DNA from: Pollutimonas thiosulfatoxidans
GTDB taxonomy: Bacteria; Pseudomonadota; Gammaproteobacteria; Burkholderiales; Burkholderiaceae_B
Assembly (NCBI RefSeq): GCF_004022565.1
Contig: NZ_CP022987.1
Location: 868,001 to 932,000 of the forward strand
Reading direction: 5' to 3'
DNA length: 64,000 nucleotides
Part shown: piece after piece, positions 47,863 through 56,349 of the stretch
How the letters are laid out: each line of letters begins with the position of its first letter
Numbering within the stretch: position 1 is the first letter of the stretch
Program-made: the position numbers and the translations under genes
The notes under the pieces: generated by a model
Told to the model about the DNA's origin: nothing
The model's database searches: none
What the model saw: the letters and a program-made list of their open reading frames with translations, nothing else

Positions 47863-48219
47863 ATGAAGAAATTTCTCCTTATTTTTATGCTGGTCATGCT
47901 GCCGCTCCAGGCCTCCTGGGGCGTCGTGAGTATGTATTGCCAGCCAGAAAGGGAGATTTGTATCGAGCTTTGTTATAGCGAAGCTCAAGAGGCGCATGTC
48001 TATTTGAGCGACGAGTCCGAGCAAACTGCTTCACCCTCGGGATTTCTGAGCCAATACGAACATTCGTGCCAAGCACCAGCGGCGTCGATTATTTCATCTT
48101 CAAATCAAACCATTCCTTCTTTATCTTCTAGCTTGGCCCTTCAGTTTCAAGAGGCGCCGCTAAGCTTGCCGACCTATTCCGAGCGGCCCGAGCGGCCCCA
48201 GTGGCTTTTCGTTGCCTAA
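47863..48219 (+). CDS. CzcI-like small secreted protein
   Basis: A 118-residue protein with a signal peptide (KKFLLIFMLVMLPLQASWG) whose N-terminus, the following MYCQPE and the C-terminal ERPERPQW match the pattern of CzcI, the periplasmic protein encoded before czcCBA. The His-rich centre usual in CzcI is poor here: instead there are four cysteines and few histidines. No czcC, czcB or czcA follows, and the 206-bp gap before ccmA holds no gene. It is either an orphan or an adapted metal-sensing periplasmic protein. Confidence 0.6.
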   Translation: MKKFLLIFMLVMLPLQASWGVVSMYCQPEREICIELCYSEAQEAHVYLSDESEQTASPSGFLSQYEHSCQAPAASIISSSNQTIPSLSSSLALQFQEAPLSLPTYSERPERPQWLFVA

Positions 48220-48385
48220 GCTGGCACGCCGCTGATTCGACTTCCTTCCTGCTCCACACCTACGTCCTCAGCGTCGTCGCGTTCAATTGACTTTGGACGT
48301 GCGTCCAGCTACTTGCGACGGTAGCGCTTAGTGCCGCATGTAACGGATGGTCCGTTGCCTATCGGCGCATAGCCAGAATACCGAT

Positions 48386-48398
48386 ATCACCTGGTGAT
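48386..48398. promoter_or_regulatory. Short palindrome upstream of ccmA
   Basis: ATCACC-T-GGTGAT is a perfect 6-bp inverted repeat, 27 bp before the ccmA GTG. It may be a regulator site or part of the ccm promoter. The spacer 48220-48425 contains no gene. Confidence 0.35.
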
Positions 48399-48425
48399 TA
48401 ACGTTTTTGCGAGCAAAGGTCGACG

Positions 48426-49040
48426 GTGCTTGAAGCCATCAATCTGGACTGCGTGCGCGGTGAGCGCCGCCTATTTCATAATTTATGCTTTCGCCTAAAG
48501 ACAGGCGAGTGCCTGTTGGTGCGCGGCGAGAACGGTAGCGGCAAAACCAGTCTTTTGCGCATGCTGGTAGGGCTAACGGCGCCGGCAGACGGCGCCGTTC
48601 ATTGGCAGGGTAGTCCGATTAAGAAACTGGGTGATGAGTACCGCCGCGAGCTACTGTATTGCGGTCACCCGTTGGGCCTGAAGGACGATCTAACCGCCGC
48701 AGAAAACCTAATTTCCGGCATGGCGCTGGCTGAGGAGTCCGTTACCCAGGACGCTGTGCGCGAGGCCTTACGTCAGGCTGGATTGCAGGGTAGGGAGCAT
48801 CTATCGGTGCGAGCCTTGTCGCAGGGGCAAAAGCGTCGTGTAAATCTGGCCAAGATCCTGCTGCAAAAACGTGCCTTGTGGGTGCTGGATGAACCCCTGA
48901 CGGCATTGGATACCCAGGCAAGTCAGTGGGTAATGGGTGAAATCGACAGACATCTTAGCCATGGCGGGATCGCTGTATTGACGACCCATCAAGACATAGT
49001 GTTAGCAGGCAAAACACAGCTTATACGAGTAGGCGCATGA
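48426..49040 (+). CDS. ccmA: Cytochrome c biogenesis ATP-binding protein CcmA
   Basis: The 204-residue ATPase of the CcmABCD complex, which releases haem-loaded CcmE from CcmC. It has Walker A VRGENGSGKTSLLRML, the CcmA-type signature LSQGQKRRVNLAKIL, Walker B WVLDEPLTALD and THQDI. The LSxGQKRR form of the signature is particular to CcmA. The start is GTG at 48426 with AAAGGT upstream. It overlaps ccmB by 4 bp and opens a nine-gene run with overlapping or nearly abutting genes. Confidence 0.92.
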   Translation: MLEAINLDCVRGERRLFHNLCFRLKTGECLLVRGENGSGKTSLLRMLVGLTAPADGAVHWQGSPIKKLGDEYRRELLYCGHPLGLKDDLTAAENLISGMALAEESVTQDAVREALRQAGLQGREHLSVRALSQGQKRRVNLAKILLQKRALWVLDEPLTALDTQASQWVMGEIDRHLSHGGIAVLTTHQDIVLAGKTQLIRVGA

Positions 49041-49720
49041 GCGACACATTTGGCCTGACCATGCTTCGCGGCGTTATTCAACGAGACTTAAGGCTTGCCA
49101 TGCGGCGCAAGTCCGATGCGCTGACACCGCTTTTTTTCTTTGTCATCGTGGTCAGTCTGTTTCCTTTAGGCATAGGTGCTGAACGCGACACCTTGCGGCA
49201 GATCGCCCCAGGCATTCTTTGGGTGGCGGCACTGCTGGCGACTATGTTGTCGCTTAATCGGCTGTTTGAACAAGATTACGCCGACGGCACCCTGGAGCAA
49301 ATGGCCCTTTCACCCGCCCCGTTGGGAATCCTGGTGCTCGGCAAGGTGGTCGCGTATTGGCTGTTGACGGGTCTCCCCTTGACGTTGCTGGCTCCGCTGC
49401 TGGCATTGCAATTCGATTTACCAACCCCTTCGTTACTGGTACTGGCCGCATCGCTGGCCATTGGTACGCCTGTACTGAGCTTTATTGGCGCGATCGGAGC
49501 GAGTTTGACCCTCGGCCTGCGAGGCGGCAGTGTCCTGGTCGCCTTGCTTGTGCTTCCACTTTATGTGCCGGTGCTGATCTTTGGCGCGGGTTCCGTAGAC
49601 GCCGCCGCAGCCGGCTTGGGTGCTACGGCGCATCTATCGTTGCTGGGCGCCGTGCTGGTTTTAACTGTTTTTTTTGCACCGTGGGCCACAACCGTGGCAT
49701 TACGGATTGCGTTGGAATAA
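49037..49720 (+). CDS. ccmB: Cytochrome c biogenesis membrane protein CcmB
   Basis: A 227-residue inner-membrane subunit with about six hydrophobic helices and the family features LRLAMRRKSDALTPLFFFVIV-like start (here DLRLAMRRKSDALTPLFFF), LFEQDYADGTLEQMALSP and GLRGGSVLVALLVLPLYVPV. It forms an ABC-type unit with CcmA. It is coupled to ccmA by an ATGA overlap and is 11 bp before ccmC. Confidence 0.92.
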   Translation: MSDTFGLTMLRGVIQRDLRLAMRRKSDALTPLFFFVIVVSLFPLGIGAERDTLRQIAPGILWVAALLATMLSLNRLFEQDYADGTLEQMALSPAPLGILVLGKVVAYWLLTGLPLTLLAPLLALQFDLPTPSLLVLAASLAIGTPVLSFIGAIGASLTLGLRGGSVLVALLVLPLYVPVLIFGAGSVDAAAAGLGATAHLSLLGAVLVLTVFFAPWATTVALRIALE

Positions 49721-49731
49721 TGAGTAAGTGA

Positions 49732-50469
49732 ATGATTAATTGGTTTAAGTATTCATCGCCCAAAATGTTTTACCCCCTTGCCGGCAAGCTGATTCCATGG
49801 TTTGCAGCCGCCGCCGCGATTCTGACGATAATAGGGATGTACGTGGGTTTCTTCATGGCGCCCACCGACGCCCAGCAAGGTGAGGGCTATCGCATCATCT
49901 TCCTGCATGTGCCGGTCTCCTGGATGTCGATGTTCATATATTTGGTCATGGCGTTCTGGGCCGCAATAGGGCTGGCATTTAACAATCGTTTAGCAGCCAT
50001 GATGGCCTCGGCCTTGGCCCCCACCGGCGCCATGTTCACGTTTCTTTCACTTTGGACGGGCGCCTTGTGGGGCAAACCCATGTGGGGAACCTGGTGGGTC
50101 TGGGATGCGCGCCTGACCTCCGAACTGATTCTTCTCTTTTTGTACATCGGTTTTATAGCGCTTCAGTCAGCGGTGGATGAGCCACGGCGCGCGGATAAGG
50201 CGGGTGCCGTCCTTGCCCTTGTCGGCGTGGTCAATATCCCAATTATTTATTTCTCGGTGCAATGGTGGAACACCTTGCACCAAGGCGCATCTGTTTCGCT
50301 GACACAAGCCCCTTCCATGGCGGCGCTCATGCTTATTGGCATGCTGCTTATGGCGTTGGCGTCATGGATGTATACGGTGGCGATCGCGCTGATGCGCGTG
50401 CGCTGCATCATTTTAGAACGCGAACAGCATGCTGGATGGTTAGACGAACTGAAGGAGGTAAAGCAATGA
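49732..50469 (+). CDS. ccmC: Haem-handling protein CcmC
   Basis: A 245-residue membrane protein of the haem-handling family. The periplasmic tryptophan-rich WWD motif GTWWVWDARLTSELILL is present, with flanking conserved histidines in FLHVPVSWMS and WWNTLHQG. CcmC binds haem and attaches it to CcmE. Length and motifs are complete. The stop overlaps the ccmD ATG. Confidence 0.93.
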   Translation: MINWFKYSSPKMFYPLAGKLIPWFAAAAAILTIIGMYVGFFMAPTDAQQGEGYRIIFLHVPVSWMSMFIYLVMAFWAAIGLAFNNRLAAMMASALAPTGAMFTFLSLWTGALWGKPMWGTWWVWDARLTSELILLFLYIGFIALQSAVDEPRRADKAGAVLALVGVVNIPIIYFSVQWWNTLHQGASVSLTQAPSMAALMLIGMLLMALASWMYTVAIALMRVRCIILEREQHAGWLDELKEVKQ

Positions 50470-50648
50470 ATTGGTCGAGTTCTGCTGAGTTTTTTGCCAT
50501 GGGCGGTTATGGACAATACGTATGGGGTTCATTCGGTGTCGCCATTGTCGTTTTGTGCGCCGAATGGCTTCTGCTGCGCCAGCGCCGACTAGCGGCTTTA
50601 TCGCAAGTAAAGCGCCAGTCAATCCTAAGGGAAGAGGAATCTCGATGA
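50466..50648 (+). CDS. ccmD: Haem exporter accessory protein CcmD
   Basis: A 60-residue single-helix membrane protein: MNWSSSAEFFAMGGYGQYVW, then a hydrophobic helix SFGVAIVVLCAEWLL and a basic tail RQRRLAAL. The sequence matches CcmD (FFAMGGYxxYVWxSY). It stabilises the CcmABC-CcmE complex. The ATG at 50466 overlaps the ccmC stop and the end overlaps ccmE. Confidence 0.9.
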   Translation: MNWSSSAEFFAMGGYGQYVWGSFGVAIVVLCAEWLLLRQRRLAALSQVKRQSILREEESR

Positions 50649-51091
50649 AAAATCGCCATAAGCGCCTCGCGCTCATTGCTGGTGGCGTGGCCGCGTTCGG
50701 CATTGCCACAGCGTTAGTGCTCAATGCTTTTCAGAGCAACCTTGTGTTTTTCTTCACGCCTACGCAGGTGAGTGCCGGTGAAGCTCCTCAGGAGCGGACG
50801 TTTCGCGTCGGAGGCATGGTGCAAACCGGCAGTGTGCAACGCCAAAGTGATGGGCTCACGGTGAAATTCGTTGTGACCGATACCGCCAAAATGATACCGG
50901 TCAGTTATACGGGAATATTGCCGGACCTGTTTAGTGAAGGCAAAGGCGTGGTGGCTCAAGGCAAGCTCGGGGCCGATGGGTTGTTCCGGGCAGAAGAGGT
51001 GCTTGCCAAACACGATGAGAACTATATGCCCTCTGAAGCGCAGCATGCGTTGGATGAGGCCGCCAAGAACACGATTGCTACGAGGCCATAA
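50645..51091 (+). CDS. ccmE: Periplasmic haem chaperone CcmE
   Basis: A 148-residue membrane-anchored chaperone. An N-terminal helix (LALIAGGVAAFGIATALVL) is followed by an OB-fold domain (RTFRVGGMVQTGSV, VKFVVTDTA) and the haem-binding histidine in LAKHDENYMP, the classical H...Y motif of CcmE. The ATG at 50645 overlaps the ccmD stop. Confidence 0.93.
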   Translation: MKNRHKRLALIAGGVAAFGIATALVLNAFQSNLVFFFTPTQVSAGEAPQERTFRVGGMVQTGSVQRQSDGLTVKFVVTDTAKMIPVSYTGILPDLFSEGKGVVAQGKLGADGLFRAEEVLAKHDENYMPSEAQHALDEAAKNTIATRP

Positions 51092-51096
51092 CGCTC

Positions 51097-53058
51097 ATGA
51101 TTCCTGAAATCGGCCATTTCTCACTGATTCTGACGCTATTCGTAGCGTTAGCCCAGGGCTGTTTAGCCCTCGCGGGTGCGGCGCGTGGCAATGCTGTCTG
51201 GATCGCCTTTGCTCGACCTGCCGCGCGCGCACAGTTTCTTTTAATTATTGTTAGCTTCGCGACGCTTGGTTGGTCCTTTATCGTTAAGGATTTTTCGGTG
51301 GCTTACGTCGCCCAGAACTCCAACTCGCAATTGCCCTTGCTTTACCGTATCGCCGCCGTCTGGGGCGGCCACGAAGGATCGCTCTTGCTGTGGCTGCTGA
51401 TGCAAACAGGCTGGGCGTACGCCGTAAGTGTGTTCTCAAAACAACTGCCCGATGTCATGGTTGCACGCGTATTGGGGGTGCTGGGCCTGGTCACCGCTGG
51501 ATTCCTGCTCTTTGTGCTGCTTACCTCTAACCCGTTCGAGCGTCTGGTACCCGCACCCATAGAGGGTATGGACCTGAATCCGCTACTGCAAGATATTGGA
51601 CTGATATTTCATCCGCCACTGCTGTACATGGGGTATGTCGGATTTTCGGTAGCGTTCGCATTTGCCATTGCCGCACTGCTGGCGGGGCAGCTCGACTCGA
51701 CGTGGGCCCGTTGGTCCCGGCCCTGGGCGACGGCAGCGTGGCTGTTCCTGACCTTGGGTATCGCCTTGGGAAGTTGGTGGGCCTATTACGAACTGGGTTG
51801 GGGCGGTTGGTGGTTCTGGGACCCGGTAGAGAACTCTTCGTTTATTCCGTGGCTGGTAGGTACGGCATTGATCCACTCCCTGGCGGTAACCGAAAAGCGT
51901 GCCAGTTTTAAAAACTGGACGGTGCTGCTTGCCATCAGTACGTTCTCTCTTTCATTGCTGGGGGCCTTTCTCGTACGGTCAGGCGTATTAACGTCAGTAC
52001 ACACCTTCGCCACCGATCCCCGCCGAGGCGTGTTCATTTTGATGCTATTCGCCGTGGTGGTGGGCTCGTCCTTGTTTTTATTTGCGCTGCGTGCGCCCAA
52101 GGTGGGCATGGGCGGACGGTTTGAACTGATATCGCGTGAATCTCTCTTGCTGGTGAACAACGTATTGTTGGCCGTAGCAGCGGGTGCCGTAATCCTCGGA
52201 ACGTTATATCCGCTTTTCATTGATGCGCTCGGGTTAGGCAAACTTTCCGTGGGGCCGCCATACTTTAATGCCGTTTTCATACCGCTGATGGTGCCCGCGC
52301 TGCTTCTTATGGCGGTAGGCCCGGTTGCTAACTGGAAGTCGGCCAAGATAAGCGCTCTGATGAAACACCTGCATGTTCCGGCTGTGGTGGCGCTTATGGT
52401 CGGTGTTGGCGCACCGTTCATGCTGGGGCGTTGGTCGGCGCTGGTGGCTTTAGGCCTCGCGCTGGCCACGTGGATTGCCACGGCGGTGGTTAAGGGCATC
52501 GTTGACCGTATGCGTGCTACGCGCACTGGGCTGCGAGCCCAACCGCTTAGCTGGCTAGGCATGCATCTGGCCCATTTAGGCATTGCCGTGTTCGTAGCGG
52601 GCGTGACGCTCGTCATGGGCTATGAAACTGAACAGGACGTGCGTATGACGCCTGGCAGCACGGTAAGCGCAGGGGGCTATGACTTGAAGTTTCTAGGCGT
52701 CAATAAAGCACAGGGACCTAACTATGTCGCAGAAATCGGTGATATCGAGCTGTCACGCGATGGTCGAATCTTACGTCTGCTTCACCCTGAAAAACGCAGC
52801 TACATCTCCTCGGAAATGCCCATGACCGAAGCGGCCATTGACGCCAACGGGTTGCGTCACGTGTACGTCGCCCTGGGTGAGCCGCTCACCGACGGTGCCT
52901 GGAGCGTACGGGTTTACTACAAACCCTTCGTGGACTGGATCTGGATTGGTTGCATCTTGATGGCGCTGGGTGGGCTATTAGCCATCAGTGATCGCCGTTA
53001 TCGACTTAAGCGTCGCGAACGAAAGGCTGCCTTGGTTGCAGGAGGGGCCACATCATGA
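51097..53058 (+). CDS. ccmF: Cytochrome c haem lyase subunit CcmF
   Basis: A 653-residue polytopic protein, normal for CcmF. It has the WWD motif YELGWGGWWFWDPVEN, the early RIAAVWGGHEGSLLLW with a conserved His, and later ENSSFIPWLVGTALIHS. CcmF takes haem from CcmE, reduces it and transfers it to the CxxCH of apocytochromes together with CcmH and CcmI. It lies 5 bp after ccmE and overlaps ccmG by 4 bp. Confidence 0.94.
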   Translation: MIPEIGHFSLILTLFVALAQGCLALAGAARGNAVWIAFARPAARAQFLLIIVSFATLGWSFIVKDFSVAYVAQNSNSQLPLLYRIAAVWGGHEGSLLLWLLMQTGWAYAVSVFSKQLPDVMVARVLGVLGLVTAGFLLFVLLTSNPFERLVPAPIEGMDLNPLLQDIGLIFHPPLLYMGYVGFSVAFAFAIAALLAGQLDSTWARWSRPWATAAWLFLTLGIALGSWWAYYELGWGGWWFWDPVENSSFIPWLVGTALIHSLAVTEKRASFKNWTVLLAISTFSLSLLGAFLVRSGVLTSVHTFATDPRRGVFILMLFAVVVGSSLFLFALRAPKVGMGGRFELISRESLLLVNNVLLAVAAGAVILGTLYPLFIDALGLGKLSVGPPYFNAVFIPLMVPALLLMAVGPVANWKSAKISALMKHLHVPAVVALMVGVGAPFMLGRWSALVALGLALATWIATAVVKGIVDRMRATRTGLRAQPLSWLGMHLAHLGIAVFVAGVTLVMGYETEQDVRMTPGSTVSAGGYDLKFLGVNKAQGPNYVAEIGDIELSRDGRILRLLHPEKRSYISSEMPMTEAAIDANGLRHVYVALGEPLTDGAWSVRVYYKPFVDWIWIGCILMALGGLLAISDRRYRLKRRERKAALVAGGATS

Positions 53059-53579
53059 GTCGCTTTGTATGGCCGTTGGTCGGTTTTGTCGTGCTGGTGG
53101 GCTTCCTGGCTTTTGGTTTGACGCTTAAGCCCAGCGAAGTCCCTTCGCCTTTTATTAACAAACAGGCACCAAGCTTCACCTTGCCCCAGTTGGCGTCACC
53201 CGACGAGACGTTTTCGCCGGAAGCCATGAAAGGCAAAGTGTGGCTGCTTAATGTGTGGGCCTCTTGGTGTTATGCCTGCCTTGAAGAGCACCCTGTGATA
53301 ACGGATTTAGCTAAAACGCATGGCGTGCCCATTGTTGGTCTCAATTATAAGGACGTCCGTAAGGAAGCCATTTCGTGGTTGGAACGCCATGGCAATGGAT
53401 ATGTGTTGTCCGTATCCGATACGCAAGGGCGCGTGGGCATCGACTATGGCGTTTATGGCGTGCCCGAGACCTTTGTTATCGATAAGGACGGCTTCATTCG
53501 TTACAAGCACATCGGAGCTGTAACCGATAGTGCGGTACGCGACACGATACTACCGCTGATACGGGAGCTTGAGCAATGA
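53055..53579 (+). CDS. ccmG: Thiol:disulfide interchange protein CcmG/DsbE
   Basis: A 174-residue membrane-anchored thioredoxin-like protein: N-terminal helix (WPLVGFVVLVGFLAFGLTL), then active site WASWCYACLEEHP, and the GVYGVPETFVIDKDG segment with the cis-Pro. CcmG reduces the apocytochrome or CcmH disulfide. The WCYAC active site differs from the WCPTC seen in many CcmG proteins. It overlaps both ccmF and ccmH. Confidence 0.92.
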   Translation: MSRFVWPLVGFVVLVGFLAFGLTLKPSEVPSPFINKQAPSFTLPQLASPDETFSPEAMKGKVWLLNVWASWCYACLEEHPVITDLAKTHGVPIVGLNYKDVRKEAISWLERHGNGYVLSVSDTQGRVGIDYGVYGVPETFVIDKDGFIRYKHIGAVTDSAVRDTILPLIRELEQ

Positions 53580-54031
53580 AACGTTGGTGGCTGACATTAT
53601 TGTGCTTGGTCATCGCCTTGCCATCGTGGGCGGATAACGGCGCGGCGGAAAAGCGCATGTTGGATATTGCTGGCGAGCTGCGCTGCCTGGTGTGCCAGAA
53701 CGAATCAATCGCGGCCTCGCGCGCTGACTTGGCCGTGGATTTGCGTCAGCAGATACGCGAGCAGATACAAGCGGGCAAAAGCGATGCCGAGATTAGAACC
53801 TATATGGTTGATCGTTATGGTGATTTCGTACTCTATCGCACGCCATTAAAAGCCACCACGCTATTGCTATGGTTTGGCCCCATGTTGCTGCTGGTCTTTG
53901 GACTGCTCGTTCTAGCGACAACATTGCGACGCCGCAAAAGCAGTGTGGCTGACGCCTTGTTAAGCGACGATGAGTGTAAAAGAGCGCAGGCGCTGCTCGC
54001 GCAAACCACGGACACCGGAACATCACCATGA
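53576..54031 (+). CDS. ccmH: Cytochrome c maturation protein CcmH
   Basis: A 151-residue periplasmic protein with a signal peptide, the redox motif LRCLVCQNESIAAS (LRCxxCQ) and a following three-helix domain (RQQIREQIQAGKSDAEIRTY, MVDRYGDFVLYRTP). A C-terminal membrane helix (LLLWFGPMLLLVFGLLVLA) anchors it. This is the short form (CcmL-like); the TPR part is in the separate gene ccmI. It overlaps ccmI by 4 bp. Confidence 0.92.
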   Translation: MKRWWLTLLCLVIALPSWADNGAAEKRMLDIAGELRCLVCQNESIAASRADLAVDLRQQIREQIQAGKSDAEIRTYMVDRYGDFVLYRTPLKATTLLLWFGPMLLLVFGLLVLATTLRRRKSSVADALLSDDECKRAQALLAQTTDTGTSP

Positions 54032-54885
54032 ATTTGATTTTTACCCTAATTGCCGCTTTACTTGCTGCTGGCGTCACCTGGTGGCTGGTGTTTGTTCTGT
54101 GGCGTGGCCCCAAGCTGGACAGCAGTGTCGAGCATCACGCCGTCAATGCGGCGGTACTGCGCGACCAACTGGTTGAACTGGAGCAGGATCGCGCCAACGG
54201 TATATTGTCTGTGCCCGATCACGCTGCGGCCCAACAAGAACTGCAACGACGTGTGCTTGATGAGGCAACACCCGCTCAGGATACCGGGCAACGGCGCCAG
54301 AGCAGCAAGTCAGCCGCGATAGCGCTGGCCATCGTCTTACCCGTGGCAGCAACGCTTACCTATCTGGCGATAGGGAACCCCGCTGCGATTACGCCACCGC
54401 CGGCGCAAAGTGCTCCCGCTATGACACAAGCCGATGTGCAGGCGATGGTGGACTCGCTCGCTGCGAGGCTGGCGCGCAATCCTGATGACGCGCCTGGTTG
54501 GCTCATGCTGGCGCGCTCATATCGCTATTTTGAAAAATATGAAGACGCGGCTGCCGCCTTTGCCAAAGCGGCGACCGTCATCCAGTCGGATCCTTTGGCG
54601 TTGTCCGAATTTGCCGAAACACTCGCCAGAAGCAATCAAGCTGGCTTTAAAGGGGAGCCGACGCAATTGCTGGAGCGCGCACTATCGCTCAATCCCCGGG
54701 AACCATTCGCCCTGACTTTGGCGGGCGCCGCAGCGCTTGAGCGCCAAGACTATCCGGCAGCGATTGACTATTGGCAACAGTTATTCGACCTGCTTCCGCC
54801 TGACTCGGACGCCGCGCGGGCTGTCGCAGACAGCATAGAGCGAGCTCGTCGAGCACAAGCCGAAACGGTAACCCCCAAGAACTGA
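54028..54885 (+). CDS. ccmI: Cytochrome c maturation TPR protein CcmI
   Basis: A 285-residue protein with an N-terminal membrane helix (LIFTLIAALLAAGVTWWLVF), a leucine-zipper-like cytoplasmic loop (LRDQLVELEQDRANGIL), a second helix near 90-110, and periplasmic TPR repeats from about 150 (PGWLMLARSYRYFEKYEDAA, PFALTLAGAAALERQDYPAA). CcmI holds apocytochrome c by its C-terminus and presents it to CcmFH. It is somewhat shorter than many CcmI proteins. The next gene starts 19 bp later. Confidence 0.88.
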   Translation: MNLIFTLIAALLAAGVTWWLVFVLWRGPKLDSSVEHHAVNAAVLRDQLVELEQDRANGILSVPDHAAAQQELQRRVLDEATPAQDTGQRRQSSKSAAIALAIVLPVAATLTYLAIGNPAAITPPPAQSAPAMTQADVQAMVDSLAARLARNPDDAPGWLMLARSYRYFEKYEDAAAAFAKAATVIQSDPLALSEFAETLARSNQAGFKGEPTQLLERALSLNPREPFALTLAGAAALERQDYPAAIDYWQQLFDLLPPDSDAARAVADSIERARRAQAETVTPKN

Positions 54886-54904
54886 TGGATGCTGAACGTT
54901 AACA

Positions 54905-55522
54905 ATGAAGAACTCTTTTAAGATAATTGCTTGGGCAGCAGTGGCGTTAATCAGCGTGATCGCCATCGCGACCGTTTTGTTTTTGTACCAACGTAACAAT
55001 GCCTCGAAAAATCTCCTAGGTGGAGTACTTAATGTTGCGGTGGACATAGGGGGGCAGCGATTCATGCGCTGGCATACGCCACGTGAACTGCCTTTGCTCT
55101 CCTTCCAGGATCCGACGGGCAAGACCGTGACTTTGGCCGATTTTGAAGGCCGTGTCATATTGCTTAATGTCTGGGCGACCTGGTGCCCCCCGTGTCGGGA
55201 GGAGATGCCATCGTTGGACCGGTTAAATGCCAAGCGTGGCGGTCCAGACTTTGAAGTCGTTGCCCTGTCGATTGATCGGGATCCTGATTTGATCAAACCG
55301 TTCTATCAGGATTTTGGTATTCGAACGTTAAAGCATTACGTTGACCCGACGACAAGGGTTTCAGACACGCTGCGTGCGCCGGGCGTGCCAACAACGCTAT
55401 TGATTGATCGAGAAGGGCGCGAAATCGGCAGGGCGATGGGGCCCGCTGCCTGGGATGGCCCGCAAGTTGAAGCATTAATTGATGGCGCACTGCTGCACGC
55501 CTCTATTCGGGACTCAAAGTGA
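54905..55522 (+). CDS. TlpA/ResA-like membrane-anchored thioredoxin
   Basis: A 205-residue protein with an N-terminal anchor (IIAWAAVALISVIAIATVLFL) and a thioredoxin fold with active site VWATWCPPCREEMPSLD and the cis-Pro region APGVPTTLLIDREG. It is a second periplasmic thioredoxin next to CcmG. Being between ccmI and ccdA, it is the likely electron acceptor of CcdA and donor to apocytochromes or copper-protein thiols. It could also reduce Cu-site cysteines in cytochrome oxidase, as TlpA-type proteins do. Confidence 0.87.
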   Translation: MKNSFKIIAWAAVALISVIAIATVLFLYQRNNASKNLLGGVLNVAVDIGGQRFMRWHTPRELPLLSFQDPTGKTVTLADFEGRVILLNVWATWCPPCREEMPSLDRLNAKRGGPDFEVVALSIDRDPDLIKPFYQDFGIRTLKHYVDPTTRVSDTLRAPGVPTTLLIDREGREIGRAMGPAAWDGPQVEALIDGALLHASIRDSK

Positions 55523-55565
55523 TGCGAGATAAGAATAAAGCAGACTACCAACTGGGGATGATGCG

Positions 55566-56312
55566 ATGCTTGAATTAACTGTCATTGGGCTATTAACGGC
55601 GTTTTTCGCCGGTATTGCTTCCTTCCTATCGCCCTGTGTTTTACCGCTCGTGCCAGGTTACCTCTCCTATATTGCGGGCGATTCGGTTCAGTCCAGTACC
55701 TCTCATACTGAAGCACGTGTGGCTCGCTGGCGAGCATTGGGCCTTAGTGCGTGTTTCGTTGCTGGCTTCTCCATGGTGTTTCTGATTTTAGGGGCCAGCA
55801 TCACCGCAATTGGGCGTTTGTTTCTATCGTATCGCTATGAACTGAATATTGCCGCGGGAGGCGTTATTGTCATCGCCGGCCTGATGATTATGGGCGTCAT
55901 ACGTGCCCCGCTATGGATGCAGCGTTACTACCGCTTCGAGCCGCGTAGCGGTAGCGGTAAGCCTTGGTCGGCGACCGTGCTTGGCATGGCGTTCGGTTTC
56001 GGTTGGACGCCGTGTATTGGCCCCGTACTTGGCGGTATTTTGATACTCGGGGCCACGTCTGAGAGCCTTGGGCAGGGAGTATTGCTTTTGGGTATTTACG
56101 CACTGGGTTTAGGTGTGCCGTTCTTGCTTTCCGCGTACTTCATGACGCCGTTTATGCGTCGAATAGGTTCATTGCGCCGAACGGGTCGTTATCTTCAGAT
56201 AATCACCGGTGCGATTCTGGTACTGATGGGCATTGCGGTGGCAAGTGGACAGTTGGTGCGTTTTGCTATTTGGTTACTGAGGACGTTTCCGGCGCTTGGG
56301 GCGATTGGGTAG
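55566..56312 (+). CDS. ccdA: CcdA-type cytochrome c biogenesis transmembrane reductase
   Basis: A 248-residue six-helix membrane protein. The two redox cysteines are in LSPCVLPLVPGYLSYIAG (helix 1) and GWTPCIGPVLGG (helix 4). CcdA moves electrons from cytoplasmic thioredoxin to periplasmic thioredoxin-like proteins, here probably the TlpA-like protein and CcmG. It is the last gene of the long plus-strand ccm run and lies 43 bp after the TlpA-like gene. Confidence 0.9.
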   Translation: MLELTVIGLLTAFFAGIASFLSPCVLPLVPGYLSYIAGDSVQSSTSHTEARVARWRALGLSACFVAGFSMVFLILGASITAIGRLFLSYRYELNIAAGGVIVIAGLMIMGVIRAPLWMQRYYRFEPRSGSGKPWSATVLGMAFGFGWTPCIGPVLGGILILGATSESLGQGVLLLGIYALGLGVPFLLSAYFMTPFMRRIGSLRRTGRYLQIITGAILVLMGIAVASGQLVRFAIWLLRTFPALGAIG

Positions 56313-56349
56313 TTGCGTGGTCTTCCGTGTTTTGCTTCTTGATATCCGG

